In this document: positions 38,501-51,185 of the stretch, piece after piece
How positions within the stretch are numbered: the first letter of the stretch is position 1
Layout of the letters: every line of letters begins with the position of its first letter
Assembly (NCBI RefSeq): GCF_028769735.1
Contig: NC_088174.1
Location: 1,571,501-1,635,500, forward strand
Direction of reading: 5' to 3'
Source of the DNA: Zonotrichia leucophrys gambelii
Lineage: Eukaryota; Chordata; Aves; Passeriformes; Passerellidae
Length of the DNA: 64,000 nucleotides
Program-made: the position numbers and the translations under genes
The notes under the pieces: model-generated
The model's input: the letters and a program-made list of their open reading frames with translations, nothing else
Databases searched by the model: none
Told to the model about the DNA's origin: nothing

Positions 38501-41222
38501 ATTTGCATTTTCGGATAATCAGGGGCACTTCCCTATTTTGGCAGCACAGGAGGTGAAGGAATGGAGTTGGTCGTGTTGTTAGTGGTATTTCCCCACAGAT
38601 TCAGGACAATCTCAGAGTTTACCCTATTTCTTGTAAAATCCAGACCCTACCAGTGGGTCCACGAGCATCATCCCACTGATGGCATCTGGAATCCAGCTGG
38701 GATCCTCAGCCTCCCCCAGGACCCAGTCAGATCTACCAGCTAAGGCAAATGAGGAATAAATCCTTATCCAGGGGTCTCTGAGGATGGTACTGGTGACATT
38801 TGCTGAGCAAATCCCCCAGGGCAGTTTTTGGTGAGATGTTAATGACCCTCGTGGGAAGAGCCAAGGTGGTGACATCAATGACATGTTGAAATTCCCACTG
38901 AAATAAGTCTGTGAGCCCAGATCCTCCTGCACCTCGTGTTTGGTGAGGAATTTTAGGAAGGAGCTGCTCCCCAGAAGCTGCAGCAGCATTCCAGGTGTGA
39001 ACTGATCCTTCCCTGTCAGGAAACCCAGGGAGGGAGCTGTGTGATCAGCCTGGAGGAGAGGCAGGCTGTACAAACACAGGATGGCAGGAATTGCTTTTCA
39101 CCCAGCTCTGATGGATAAAGCCCCAGTATCATTTATTCCATCTTGCCTCGATTAGCTTTTCTTATCACACGAGGGATCATTATCTTAATGGCTGCTCTAA
39201 TGACATCAGGCTGCAGCAGCAGACTTGATAAATAGACTCCAGAAGGTCAGGTTAGCTCAGTGTGTGTAGGTAGATGTTGTGGTTGTCTGGGGAACATCAG
39301 GACATGAGATGACTGTTTCCTCCTGCATTTCTCAAACTGCAGCCAGCCCTCTCCCTCCTGAGCAGAGAAGGGAGGTTCATGGTTAGCAAAGGGAGCTAAG
39401 GCATGTTCACCATCCCTGGGAATAGCAGGGCCTGGAGAGAAATCCTGGCTGTGTGAGGAGCTGTGCCTGAGGCACCACTGAAATTCCTCTGGAGCTGGGC
39501 AAGTACAGCAAAGTGAGAGTTGTGTGATTGAGCAGGGAGGTGTAAAAGGAGGAAATCCAGCTGGTCAGGAGTGCCTGGGGAGGCAGAGGGTTCCTGTTCC
39601 CAGCTTCATCCTCACCTTGGGGACAGCCAGCCCCAGACACAGCGTCCTTTGCCAGCCCTGCACGGGGCCCAGGCAGTGCTTTGAGATCCTCTGTTGAAAT
39701 GTGCTGAAGAGGGCAAAGGGCTGGACCCTCCCAGCCAGTTCTGCTCTTTCCTTTAACTTAAACTCGTTGCTGTGACAGGAGTAATTAACCATAGAACAAT
39801 TAGTGCTGGAGGTGTGTCCATGGCTTCCCCGCGTGTGGGGTACAGTATGCAGGAGGAAACTGAGTCTGTGGGGGTTTTGAGCATTTCCTGAAAGATGCAA
39901 GTTGCTGTTGAGCTCTGAGGGAGCTGGAAGGGTCCTCAGGCAGCACTGCCAGCAGGGGTGGCGATGTCACTGTCCCCTCCCCAGCCCTGGCTCATGAGCA
40001 CCAAGGGACTGCACAGCAGGGTGGGGGCAAAGCCTGGCAAACAGCTGCTGATCAAAGGATAAGCCGAAATCTCCTAGGTGGAGGATGGAGTAAGCAGCTT
40101 GTAAGGCAGTTTCCATGGTTGTGTGGAGGAGATGTGCGTGTTCTCCGTGTCTGTGTCGTGTGAGCCCGGGGAGGGGCATTGTCCTGCTGGATGATCTGTC
40201 TGCACGAGTCCCTGTGGATTGCCTGTGGGTTACCAGCATGCTTCACGTGCTGCTCAAATCGTGTTGGAACCCCAAAGAGAAGAGACACTTTGGAAAAAAA
40301 AACCCAGAAAAATCCCCCCAACCTAGAAGGGAAAAACGAGACAGTTTTAAATCTTTTTAATTGTTTCCTTCTGAGCTGAGAAATCCAAAAGGCTCCAAGT
40401 GACGTTGCCTGGTGCTATAAAAAGACATGATTTCAAGTGACAGCGCAGCATCTCTCACCAGTTTTGTCTAGCCAAATTATGAATCTGGGAATTTTCTTGT
40501 TCTCGTCGTGAGCAGCTCTCGCAGCCCCGCCCTGTGAGCGATCCCTCGGTGCAGCTGCAGCCGCGCTGCAGAATGAGGCACAAACCAGCAGAAGGAGCTC
40601 CAGCTCTGCCCGTGGGGTGCACTTGGCTGCTGTGCCTGGAAATCATTCCTTACCCATTGATTCTTCCCTTTGTGCTTTGAATTCCACTCGCCACGCTGCC
40701 CAAAATTGCCTTGGAAAAGAGCTTTGCCCATCTCTTTCTGGTGAATTGCAGCGGAGTTATGGCTTTGCATATTAAAAAAATATCCCTCAAGAGACAATTT
40801 TGCACGATGGCCCCGAGTTCTGATGAGGGAACAAACCACTTCAGGGCAGAACAGAACAATACCTGCCTGCCAGATCTTTTCCAGAACTGCTCTTTCTCAG
40901 GATTGGAAGATGTGCAGATTAGGTGAATCTTGCCCTCCCAGTTTCTGTTCTCCAGAAGACTGGTGTGTCCAAAAAAAACAGAGAAATCATTCTTGGGGCA
41001 CCTGAGGCTATGGCAAAGTGCTGTCTCACAATTCCACAAGGAAATGCATTCTGGAATGACCAGAGCACAGCGGTTGTATTTGCATGTCCCACACACAACA
41101 AGGGTGCATGTCTGTGAGATCCACACGTTTGATCCTTCAGGCCATTGGAGGAACAAGAGAAATGTGAAACCTTCAGCTGCTTATGCCAGGAGAACCAGCC
41201 AGGAGCTTTTGGCATTCCTCCA

Positions 41223-41274
41223 GCCCAGATGTTGATGCCAGTTGCCCAGATGTTGATGCCAGTAGCCCAGATCA
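41223..41274. repeat. 21-bp tandem duplication plus partial third copy
   Basis: gcccagatgttgatgccagt(t/a) occurs twice in a row, followed by gcccagat. Confidence 0.85.
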
Positions 41275-42822
41275 CAGGCCACACAGACACACACCTGTGG
41301 GAAGAGCTGCTTTCCTGAGGGAGGGGGCAAGCTGTGCATGGGTGTGTTTCCAGCAAGGACAGACATTTTTCAGGAATTTTGGGAAAGAACTGAGTGGGGT
41401 TTAGAAGTGATCTGGCCAGGGGAGTCTGCCCTTTTCCCTTTTGGAGAAGACAGACTATGGGTTCCATTCCTTGCAGTAACTCCATCGCTGTCAGTGGACA
41501 TCAGCCAGACTGTCCTTTCTCTACTTCTTCAGCTTTCCAAGTGCACAGCATTTTGCTGATCCAGGAGACTTCCTAGCATTTTGTATCATCATTAAAATAC
41601 ATTAGTTCACCATCCTCAAAACTGATTTAGAGGCAGTAAAGAGCTCAGCCACAGGATGCCAAAGCCATGGGACCATGTCACTAAAGCAAGGTGGCTTCAA
41701 GGACTTCCAAAGCTAAAAACAATTTCTGTGTTCCCCCCCAGTAGCAGCTTTAGATTCACAGCTCTGCTGTTGCAGAACATGAGTAATTTTAGTGGCACGA
41801 GGGCTGTTTACCTTTAAGGTAATTTGTGGTCAGTCTCAGAGCCAAAGCAGATTTATTTCCCAACTCTAGCCGTGAAAGGGACCTGTAACAGATCCTAACA
41901 GTCCCACGGATCCTAAAATCCCTCACCAGTCTCTGCTGGGAAAATTGGCCTGTAGGAGAAGGTTGACACTCCTGGATGGGCTCAGGGCTGGAGTTTGTCC
42001 CCTGCAGTTGGTCTCGCTGGCCAGCCTGGAGATGGGATGGGAGGGCAGAGAGGGGCTCAGTGCCCTGCCCTTGTGGGTTTCAGTTGCACAGTGATTGAAA
42101 TTCAAGCTGTTCCTTGGAGTTCTGTACCAAGGAGGGTGGTGCAGAATTTGTGTCAGGTTTCCTGCAGCTGCCCCTGCCCAGGTGTGACCCCAGCACAGCC
42201 CTGGGGCTGCCCTTGGCTCTGCAGCTGGCAGACAAGACTTGGGGAGACAGAGTAGAGAAGTCCTTGATGAGTAACTATTCCAGCATGCAGGTACAGATGC
42301 AGAACATCTCCAGGTTGGTCTTTCCAAGTAATTTTGAACTGCTAATTGTGATGAATTCATTAAAGGGTAATGAGTGTGAATCACAGAGCAGTTTTTGCCC
42401 ACTGTGAGGAATGATCTTGGTTATTCTCTACAGTGGACAGAGAGCTGCACAAAATACAGTAAAGAAGGAGAAATCAGTTAGATGTACTCAAGACATCTCC
42501 ATCTTTGAGCATTTTCACCCTTCATTGGTAAATTCCATAGCAGGGAGAAGCGAATCAATTCTCCTCCCTAAAGTCACGCCTTAGCTCCTACCCCAAGGAG
42601 GCCCTGCCTGCCCAGCAGCACCTGGCCCAGCTGTGTGGTGGGTGAGCTCTGTGGGTGCCCTCGTGAGGCTTTCCCTGTGTGTCAGTGCCCGTCGTGTGCC
42701 GCCGTCCTGCCCGGCCAGCGCTGGTGTGTCTGTGTGTGGTAGGAGCCGCATTGCTGTGCACACCTTGCTCTGGTTCCTGGGCGCTAATCACCGTATTTTG
42801 CCTTCTCCAGCACCTTCCCAGC

Positions 42823-42950
42823 CGAGGATCTCAAAGTGTTTTACAAACATTAATTAATTTAGCTTCACAACCCTCCTGTGAGGTAGGTGGGGGATGCCAT
42901 CCCGCTGTCCAGATGAGGACACTGAGCTGCTTGGGGACAGTGGCCTCGCT
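42823..42950 (+). repeat. Ancient MIR/CORE-SINE-like relic
   Basis: 'gaggatctcaaagtgtttta', then 'cattaattaatttagcttca', 'cctcctgtgaggtaggtggg' and 'cagatgaggacactgagctg' follow the order of the old amniote SINE family in which a 'cagatgaggaaactgag'-like word is typical. It is strongly diverged, and the family name is uncertain. Confidence 0.55.
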
Positions 42951-43934
42951 GCTGTGGTTAAAGCCTGGGGAGGCGACGGCCCCCTCCTGCAGAAGGAAGA
43001 GCAGTTCTGCATGATCCAGAGATGGCCAGAGCTTACAGCAAGCTGCTCCACAGCCCTGCTCCTCTCTCCTTCCTGGAGTCATGGTTTCCAGCTGGCCCCG
43101 CTGCCCCGAGGCTGAAGGAGGGGTTGTCTTTGTGGGGAAGGACATCCAGACTGTGTCACTGTGCCCCGTAGGCTGCGCTTTGGTGGTGACACACATCCCT
43201 TCTGTTCCACTTCAGTCACCCTTTACTCACCATCCTCTACAGCAGGATGCTGAAGCCCCCTCATTCCGTGGGAAATCTGTAAGGGCAGCATCCCCTCTCT
43301 CTGTTCCTGCACAGGAGCTGTGCCTCACCTGTGTGGGAATTGAACACCTCAGCCCTAAAAGCGTAGCCTTGCCAGTCCATCCATTGCTCCCAGTTTGGAT
43401 TGAGCAGACTCAGCCTTTTCTGCATTGTGTGCGGCCGCTTTTGGGCTGAAACCAGATTGGTGAATTGAGAACAAACCCTATGGAAAAGTCCTAAAGTGTT
43501 CTAAAGAATGAGCTGCCCTCTGTGTAGGTGCATCCCCGCAGGGTAGGGCTTCTTCCACAGCAGCTCTGCTCCGTTCTGTGTGGGAACCGGAGCGGGGTGG
43601 TGCTCGGGGTCGTGCTCGGGGCTGGTCAGTGGGGCATGTTGGGGCAAGGCCATTCTCCAGGGAGAGCTGGGAGGGAGGGTGAGCAGGAGCTTGGAACAGG
43701 AGTTGTTAAATGGGAGCAGGATGAGTTGGCCTCGCGGGGCAGGGCCTGTCCCGGCTCTCCTGCCTCGCACAGGACTTTTCCATGAGGGCGGGCAGAGCTC
43801 TGCCCAGCAAAAGTAATGGATCCTGTCCCAGCCTTGGAGCTTTGGCTTAGGGAGGCAGCCTCAGAGCCGAGAGGTCAGGCAGGCACTGAGATTGGAGATT
43901 GGCCAGGCCTGGCATGTCCTGGCGTGCGGGACTG

Positions 43935-43992
43935 GTTAAGGATAAGGATAAGGAGCGATAAGGAGTGATAAGGAGTGGTAAGGAGCAGTAGC
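43935..43992. repeat. Short tandem array of gataagga(g) units
   Basis: Six or so copies of taagga/gataaggag in a purine-rich block about 75 bp before the last exon. The units contain GATAA words. A regulatory role is not shown. Confidence 0.7.
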
Positions 43993-44066
43993 ATGACGAA
44001 GAACGACTATTGACCCAATTGCTCTTTGACTGATCTGTTTCTTTTTCCCCCCAATCATCGATGCAG

Positions 44067-44248
44067 GTGTGAGCTACTCCAAGTCGGTTCCTCCAGCCTA
44101 CCCACCACCCCAGGATCCATTAAATCAGGGACAATACATGGTGACAGATGGCATATCCCAGTCCCAGGTCTTCGAGTTCACCGAACCCAGACGCAGCCAG
44201 GCACCATTCTGGCAAAACTTCAGCAGGTTAACACCATTCAAAAAATAA
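44067..44248 (+). CDS. ARHGEF9: ARHGEF9 last coding exon: C-terminal tail and stop
   Basis: After GT (completing Gly) the frame reads [20 protein letters not shown], then [20 protein letters not shown] and finally FSRLTPFKK followed by TAA at 44246-44248. This is the proline-containing tail of the long collybistin isoform, ending in the conserved FKK. The acceptor is tcatcgatgcag. Compared with the mammalian tail that I remember, the start of the exon differs most and the last 30 residues are nearly the same. Isoforms with other C-termini exist in mammals; I did not find an alternative last exon in the preceding intron. Joined exons in this window give about 251 residues. Confidence 0.97.
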
Positions 44249-44296
44249 TACCTAGAGAGATGGAGAATTTTAACTTAAAAGAACTAAAATTTAAAA

Positions 44297-44312
44297 AATA
44301 AAAATAAATAAA
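44297..44312 (+). promoter_or_regulatory. Three overlapping AATAAA hexamers just after the stop
   Basis: AATAAA occurs at 44297, 44303 and 44307, within 64 bases of the stop codon, in an A/T-rich context. It could serve as a very proximal poly(A) site. No strong G/T-rich downstream element is evident, so this is uncertain. Confidence 0.4.
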
Positions 44313-44406
44313 ATTATATTTATAGATGGACCTTTTTTCGGAGAAGCACTGTTGCAACTAAATATATATACATATATATATGTATACACACATTTTAAAA
44401 ATAATA

Positions 44407-44432
44407 ATATATATACATATATGTATATATAT
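44407..44432. repeat. Perfect 26-bp AT palindrome in the 3' UTR
   Basis: The palindrome is centred at 44419/44420 with the core acatatatgt. It lies in a longer (TA)n-type block, 44360-44432, that contains a second imperfect palindrome. Confidence 0.85.
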
Positions 44433-46474
44433 AGAAGGACCAAAAACTTTTTTTGTTGTTTTTGGGAAGTAATCTGCTACTAGATACTAGGAAGCACCAA
44501 TGATTTCTAACCATGTGACCTGTTTTATTTTATTTTACTCCATTGGTTGGACATCTCTTTTTGTTGGGTTTTTTTTTTCCTGTTTTCCTTCATTCCCATC
44601 CGAGTCGTCATTGGCATCCCAGAATGCTTTCTCGCTTGTGTGACTCCGTCATGGAACTTCCTCATGGACTACATCGGTGTATATTTCCTTTGATTTTATT
44701 TATGGGGGGGTGTTGTTTGTTTTTTGGAGTGCTGGGAGGTCTCTGCTCCCTGTCCCTCCCTCTCTGTCCCTCCCTGGCTGTCCTGGTCCCCAGCCCGGGC
44801 GCTGTCCCCGTCCTGCATCCCCGTCTGACTCGTGCCTGTCTGGATGTGCTCCCTGTGCTCCCGCTCCGCTGCGCAGTATTTCTCTGGCTTTAACTGTTCT
44901 CTCGTGGGCAGGTGAAACCCAGCAGAAGGGCAAGCAGCTATATAGGAAGTGAGGGATGGGTTTTGCTCAGTTCATCTTTTGCGTTTTTTTAAGCACTTGT
45001 CTTTTTCTCAATTCAGTGTGATTTGTTCACACTCGGAGTAAGACGGAGAAAAGAGAATCAGGGGCTTTTCTTCTTTTTGCTTTGTTTCTGTGGGCTTAAC
45101 TTTGATTTATTTTCTTTTCAAGCTGAGACACTTGAAAAGCCCACTCCTATCTTTGTTTTCCACGCAAAGATAAAAGCTTAAAACCCAATGGCTTCATGCC
45201 TCCATTGCAGAGAGGAAAATTGGCTCCGAGGCTCCGACAAGCGGCCAGTTTTCTGTCTTCAGGAACTAAGGTCCCATCCTTTGGCCACACTCAGCCTGCA
45301 CAGCAGCACCTAACGAAGCACTAATTGCCATTTGCAGCAGCAGTGACCCCAAAAGTGAGCCCCAAAAGGGAGCCCCAAAGTGGCCGCTCTCAGTGCCCAC
45401 CCCACTCTGGGTCCCCCCAAGCTCTGCCCCCTTAGCGGAAGGATCCTCGCCCCAGCCCTGGAGAGCCCACCTGAGGTTGAGCCCGAGCTGCAGAGGAGCT
45501 GAGAGCTCCTGGCAGCAGCTGTGGGTGTGACTGGGCAGCGTGGCCGTGCTTCTGTGCCCAGTCCCAGCTGGTGCTGGTCCAGTCCAGGCCCCTCTGTGTC
45601 CCCCGGAGGTGTCACTGGCAGTGGGCCGGGGCTCATGGACCAGCCCAAGCCTCCAGGTCTCTTTCTCTCTCTTTTTCTCCCTCTGGAGACTCACAGCTCT
45701 ATTTTTAAAGACCCTTCCTACAATTTCAGCCTTAAGTACATTTGTTTGCAAGTGCAGGAGCTTATGGTTAAGCTTGTAAAACAGACCATTGTCAGAAGGA
45801 GGATTTTTTTTTTCCTAGGGCAAATGAGACTGTTTAACCAGATTTAGAAGATGAACTTGAAATCTTTGCAGAGCTGTTCTACAAGCTCCTTTGAAAATGT
45901 GGGACGAAGTGATTGATCAGGGTATTTGTCATTTTCTTTGGAATCTGATCCACCACATAAGCACCCCAGGACAAAGAGCATGGAGATACGTTATTTTTTG
46001 TTGTTGTTGTTGGCTTTATTTTTTTTGCCCCCAAGAAATCCAAGTGAATGGGAAGATCAGAGAGTGTGATTTCATTGTTTCCATGGAGCCTGTTTTATTT
46101 CAGGGCATGTCACAAAGGCGGCATTATTTTTATTTAAATCCAAAAATAATCTCTCTTATACTTTTGAATAATCTAGAAACTATCAATAACCAGCAAAGCC
46201 AGATTAGTGTTTTGGAGAGGAGAAGTGGCCCCTCTGTGACAGGCAGCAAGCAAACACCAGGAATCCCAAGTAGGAAGCAACCCCATTTTATATCCGAAAT
46301 TATTTTTATGCTCTTTTGTATCTTTGCATTTTTATGGCTAGATTTTAATGTGGGATACATAGCAAATATTGTTTTGTTTCTTTAACAGAGTGGGTATTTA
46401 AAGCAGTGCATGAGATGGGTTCTCGTCAGTTAACTGAAATGTTTTACTATTTCTGAATGGCTGGAGAGAGGCAG

Positions 46475-46500
46475 AGAGAGAGAGAGAGAGAAAGAGAGAG
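46475..46500. repeat. (GA)n microsatellite
   Basis: A run of gaga repeats with one aa interruption, in the 3' UTR. Confidence 0.9.
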
Positions 46501-47175
46501 ATTCCAAAATGTTGTCAACTTGATGAAAATTTCACTTACTCCTTTTGCCTTTTTAATTGCTTAGGGAAAAAAAAAAACAACCAAGTAACAAGCACATTAG
46601 TTAAGCCTGTTCATTTACTGTTTTGTGCCTCAGAGAGTGAGAATGAGACATCCATAATTTTTATGAGAAGATGCTTCCTAAATATTCAGCACTAGGAAAA
46701 AAGAAACACCACCGCCACACCATTATTTGCATCATAAATCAAGATCTGACAAGGCCACTTGTTGGACTCGCAGCTTCTTTGTTAAGTGGGCAGCCCGCCC
46801 GGGCAGCGCCGCTCGCGCTGGCGCTGGCACAGCGGCCGCAGGGACGAGGGGCTTGGCTCTCGGGCCTTCAAGAAAGCTCTCCCCCTCCATAAATTGCCAA
46901 GGTGCTGCAGGAGATGGAGCATTGGCACAAAGAAGAACCAGCACTGGGTCCCACTTGAGCCCCTGCTGTGGCTGTCCCAGCAGGGAGCAGGGCTGGAGCG
47001 TGAGTGTGACAGCGCTGGGAGCAGCGCCCATGCAGACGGGGGTGACTTGACTGAGCATCTGGTACAGACTTTTCATTCCAATGCCAGACAGGAGGAACCC
47101 ACTTCCCATTCCATGTGCAGAAACAAGAGAGTTGTAACAAACTTAACTGTTTACGGTATTTCTCTGGCTGAATCT

Positions 47176-47197
47176 ATATATATATATATATATATAA
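47176..47197. repeat. (TA)n microsatellite
   Basis: An uninterrupted run of about eleven ta units, in the 3' UTR. Confidence 0.9.
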
Positions 47198-47923
47198 AAA
47201 ATAAAAAGAAACCCTCTTCCCTAGGTAAATGACATGCATTACCCTTAACCTAGACACTAGAACAGAGGATCTAAATTCAAGACTTTCGCCTCCCCACCCT
47301 CTCCAAAAAGTCAAACAAGAACCAACCTAGGTGCATCTAACAGTTGTAAATAGAAAATACTACATAGAGAAATATATTTGAAATTTGTTTCAGTTTCTGG
47401 ATGGGCACCAGCCGTCCATTGCAATGTTATTGATAGTACACTGTGGTGCTTTGGGTTTCTGGTTTTGTTCTCTTTATGCTCTGTCATCTTTTCATTGCAG
47501 CTACATTTCAGGGAACATGTATATTTAGTAGCTATTGTAAGTTCTGCATGGCATCACCAAGCTTATTTTTCCTTAAGAAGAAAAGAAGAGTCTGTAGGAG
47601 CTTAAAGGCACTATGACGACAGGGACTTGTAGCAGAGAATTTAAAAAAAAAAAAAAAAGGTTTTTAAAATTCTAGTTTGAAGCCAAATACTGATATTTTA
47701 GTGCTTTTGGGGTTTTAACAGTAAGAGCAAAAAAAGAAAAAAAAAAGAAAAAAAGGATTTTGGTAACCCAGCTGATCCGCACTTGCCAGTTTTATTATTT
47801 TGTTTATATTGGACTGTTTGACCCTGTCAAACAAGTGTCAAAGTTGTGTGTATAAAACAAAAAAAAAGTGTTTAAAAAAGTGTTGTAAAGACACTGAGCC
47901 TTATGAAAATATTTATGGAATTA

Positions 47924-47929
47924 AATAAA
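47924..47929 (+). terminator. ARHGEF9: ARHGEF9 distal poly(A) signal AATAAA
   Basis: AATAAA inside 'ggaattaaataaaaagaagt'. The run of A/T-rich UTR ends here, and T-rich sequence follows ('cattttacatcattttcctc'). I take it as the main cleavage signal, about 3.7 kb after the stop. Confidence 0.75.
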
Positions 47930-48234
47930 AAGAAGTGAAAAGGCATCTGAAGGCATTTTACATCATTTTCCTCAGAGCGGGGTCACCCTTCTCCCAAGGC
48001 TGAGCATGGGTGGGCTGAGCTCCCATGGCCACTGAGACAGTCTGTGCCACCAAAAAGTAGCATTGTCCTGGCAAAATCCCCCTGCCCTTGCTGTGTGCCC
48101 TCCTGTGAACCGAGGGAATTGGTGAGGACAGAACCCCCGGCAAGGGCTGCTCCGAGTGCAGCTCGGATCAAACACGGGGTTAAATCCGTTCTGTCCCTGC
48201 TTTGCCCGGCTCCCAGCCCCCAGGGGACAGACAG

Positions 48235-48750
48235 ACAGACATCCCAGGTGTGCTGTGACTATTTCAGGTGTGCTGTGAGCAGCTCTGAGCATCCCAGGTG
48301 TGCTGTGACCATCCCAGGGGTGTTGTGAGCAGCTAGGTGTGCTGTCAGCATCCCAGGAGTGCTGTGACCATCCCTGGTGTGCTGTGAGCATCCCAAGAGT
48401 GCTGTCAGCATCCCTGGTGTGCTGAGAGCATCCCAAGAGTGCTGTCAGCATCCCTGGTGTGCTGAGAGCATCCCAGGTGTGCTGTGACCATCCCTGGTGT
48501 GCTGTAAATAGGCCAGGTGTGCTGTCAGCATCCCAGGTGTGCTGTGAGCATCCCAGGTGTGCTGGGAGCATCCCAGGGGTGCTGTGAGCAGCCCAGGTGT
48601 GCTGTGAGCATCCCAGGTGTGCTGGTGTGGTGTGAGCATCCCAGGTGTGCTGTGAGCATCCCAGGGGTGCTGTAAACAGGCCAGGTGTGCTGTGAGCATC
48701 CCAGGGGCGCTGTCAGCATCCCAGGTGTGCTGTGAGCAGCCCAGGAGCAG
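48235..48750. repeat. 20-bp minisatellite, about 25 copies
   Basis: The unit catcccaggtgtgctgtgag repeats with common variants (aggggtgct, aagagtgct, cctggtgtgct). It begins about 300 bp past the ARHGEF9 poly(A) signal. It explains the - strand open frames here, which encode runs of HTWDA-like residues. Confidence 0.95.
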
Positions 48751-50984
48751 CTCGGAGCCAGTGGAACAGAGCAGGGTGGGTTCTGAGGGGAGGGAGCCTG
48801 GCCATACTCGGCCCTGCTGCAGAGGGTCCTGTCCTGGGACAAGGAATGGGGTTTATCCCTGAAAAGCCAAGTGCTCTCTGCAACCTCAGTGGCATTTCCC
48901 AGGTAAGGCAGGTGAGCTGTGTATTTCTAGACAGCCTAAAAATGCCATTATGACCAGGAGAAGGGGGTTGGGAGCGGTGCTCGATGTCCCTCAGGCACAG
49001 GGGCCGGGTGATGGAAATAATCCCGGCCAGGATTGTTCCTTCAGGGAGCGCTTTCCTCCTGTCCCCCTCTGCTCTGGGCTCCCTGTCGGGGTGAGGAGTG
49101 GTCAGCGTTCTGTCACACATCCCGCACAGGCGAGGGAAGCAATCAGGGCAGTAAAACCCACAAAGGCCAAGGAACTCTGAGAGGATGAGGGAGGAGAGGC
49201 AAAGCGGTGCCAAGGCTCCTGCGGGGCCGCGCCTTGAGCAGCTTCAGGAGCAGCCTCAAACATGCCAGCTTCCCATCTGCCTCCTGCTTCAGCAGCGCCC
49301 CCAGCCCAGCTTTATCTCTTGCTTGCCTTGCTTGCAGTGGAGAGGCCGCTGGGGCTGTGCCGGGGCCCCCTCTCCCGGCGCTGCTGTTTCCCTCAGGGTG
49401 TCCCTGAGGGGAGCAGGGAACAGCAGGGCCCGCACACCCAAACTGCGGCTCCAACCTGCCCTCGGAGAGCTCCTGCGCTGCCACCCCGCTGTCTGTGCAG
49501 GCCAGCAGAGCCTTCCACGTTCTGCTCTCCCCAGGGTTGCAGAAGGAGCTGTGGGGAAGGACGGGAGAGCACAGGACCCGCTGGAGATGGATGGGCCCAG
49601 AGCAGGAGCGCAGGCACCCAGCTCTGGGTGTGCTCTGGGACAGCAGCACCGCCGAGGCTCCCGAGGAGCCCTTCCCTGCCCTGCAGCCCTTCCCAGCCCT
49701 GATCGCTTCCCCCTCAGCTTTTCCAGCCCTCCATGGCCAGGAACGCTGCTGCTGCCTGTAGCTGATGGCCAAACTCTGCCTCCCGTGAGATCTGTTCGGT
49801 TTCAGCTTTTCCAGCCAGCCAGCATTCAGCTGCTCCGAACTTTGCTTGCATAAAACAAAAAGCAAAACCAAAGAAACCCATTTCAACCCCCTTCTCTTGT
49901 GGGGAGGCTGGGGGTGTTCCAGGGTGACAGCCCAGGTGTGTCTGTGCCTCACCTGGAGTGCAGGAACTTGTGTAGAGCTGGGAACATCCCTGGGCAGGGT
50001 GGGCCTGGCTCCTCCTGGAGTGAGGGATGTGTTTGTGAATGGCAGGAGTGTTTGGGAAGGGCTCTATGGCAAAGCCAGCTCTGGGTTATCCCTGTGTGTG
50101 TCCGTGGTGTTACACAGCAGCTTTTTCTTTTTAAGGGATGAGATTTTCAGCCTGAGTGATGCTGCAGGGATTACACATCCCAATCCACCCCAAACAATCC
50201 ATTTTCTTATTACTCTGGAGCTAAGAAGCAGCACCAGGTTCTGCACTAAGTGCAGCAGCAGGGCAGCATCCCAAAGCATGTAATGCACCATCTGTGCTGG
50301 TTTATAAGGAATGACTGAAATTGCATATGCTGGGAGATGGAATAGGAATAATTGGCATTTTCAGAGTGTTTCCAAGCCCTGTCCACCAAGGGTTCCACAG
50401 TCAGCTGCTAAGGAAGGACAGGAGCTGTTAAATACAAATATAATCCACTAAGCTGCAGGTACAAATTGTGAAACTGTCTTTATTTGTCTGCACCTCCCAC
50501 CTTTGCTACGGGAAAGAGACAGAAGGTATTTCTGAAATGCTTTTAATGTTCACATCCTTTTTTCTTCCAGCTCTCTCCAGGCAAAATTCATCCTGGTGAA
50601 GATTTGCACCTTCTCCTGTCAGAGCCACAGGAGTTTGTCACCTCTTGGAGGTTTGACAGATCTCTGTGCTCAGCCCTTTCCCAGGCTGGAAATGGCTCAG
50701 AAGCTTTCCCTGTTTCAGAAGCCCCTCAAGGCACATCCCCAAATTTCCCTCCAGCCCCTCCCTGTCCAAAACCAGGGTGGCCTGTGTGTTGTCTGAGGAC
50801 ACAGAGCACTTTCTTCTTCTCCTGATACCAACAAAACAAGACAGGGAGCACTGGGGAGGATTTATTTTGCATTCAGGAGAGCGTGTTAAAGGTGCCACAC
50901 TTGCAGGAACACACATGTCTCATAAGGAAATCATCAGTGCCTGGTCTGGGGCACCTGTCAGATGTGACACTGCTGGGGGGGAGC

Positions 50985-51185
50985 TGGGAATGACACTGGG
51001 GGACAGGAGGGGGAACACACGGCTGGGGACACAGACAGGACTGGACACAGAGTTGGGGACACACACAGGGCTGGACACAGAGTTGGGGACACACGAGAGG
51101 ATGGACACAGAGCTGGACACACAGGACTGGACACAGGTCCTGGACAATCAGAGCTCTGGACACACAAAGCTCTGCACACCCAGAG
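50985..51185. repeat. Minisatellite of ggacacaga(g) type
   Basis: Imperfect units such as 'ctggacacagagttggggac' and 'acacacagggct' repeat about seven times, decaying to 'agctctggacacacaaagct' on the right. Confidence 0.85.

Larger units (their letters stand above)
44249..47950 (+). other. ARHGEF9: ARHGEF9 3' UTR (3.7 kb)
   Basis: From the stop codon to about 20 bases after the signal at 47924-47929. It is largely A/T-rich with simple repeats, but has two G/C-rich parts (about 45270-45680 and 46790-47050). The end has A-rich runs (47641-47658, 47730-47755) and then the poly(A) signal. I infer the extent from the continuous A/T-rich character and the strong terminal signal. The internal G/C-rich parts could mean that the true UTR is shorter. 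Confidence 0.7.

Noticed and set aside
48235..48750. CRISPR-like regular array
   Set aside because: Units are contiguous without unique spacers, in a eukaryotic genome. It is a minisatellite.
49143..49952. 269-residue open frame on the - strand (and 222 residues on the + strand)
   Set aside because: The sequence is G/C-rich and open on both strands, shows no family motif, and has no splice or promoter context that I can support.
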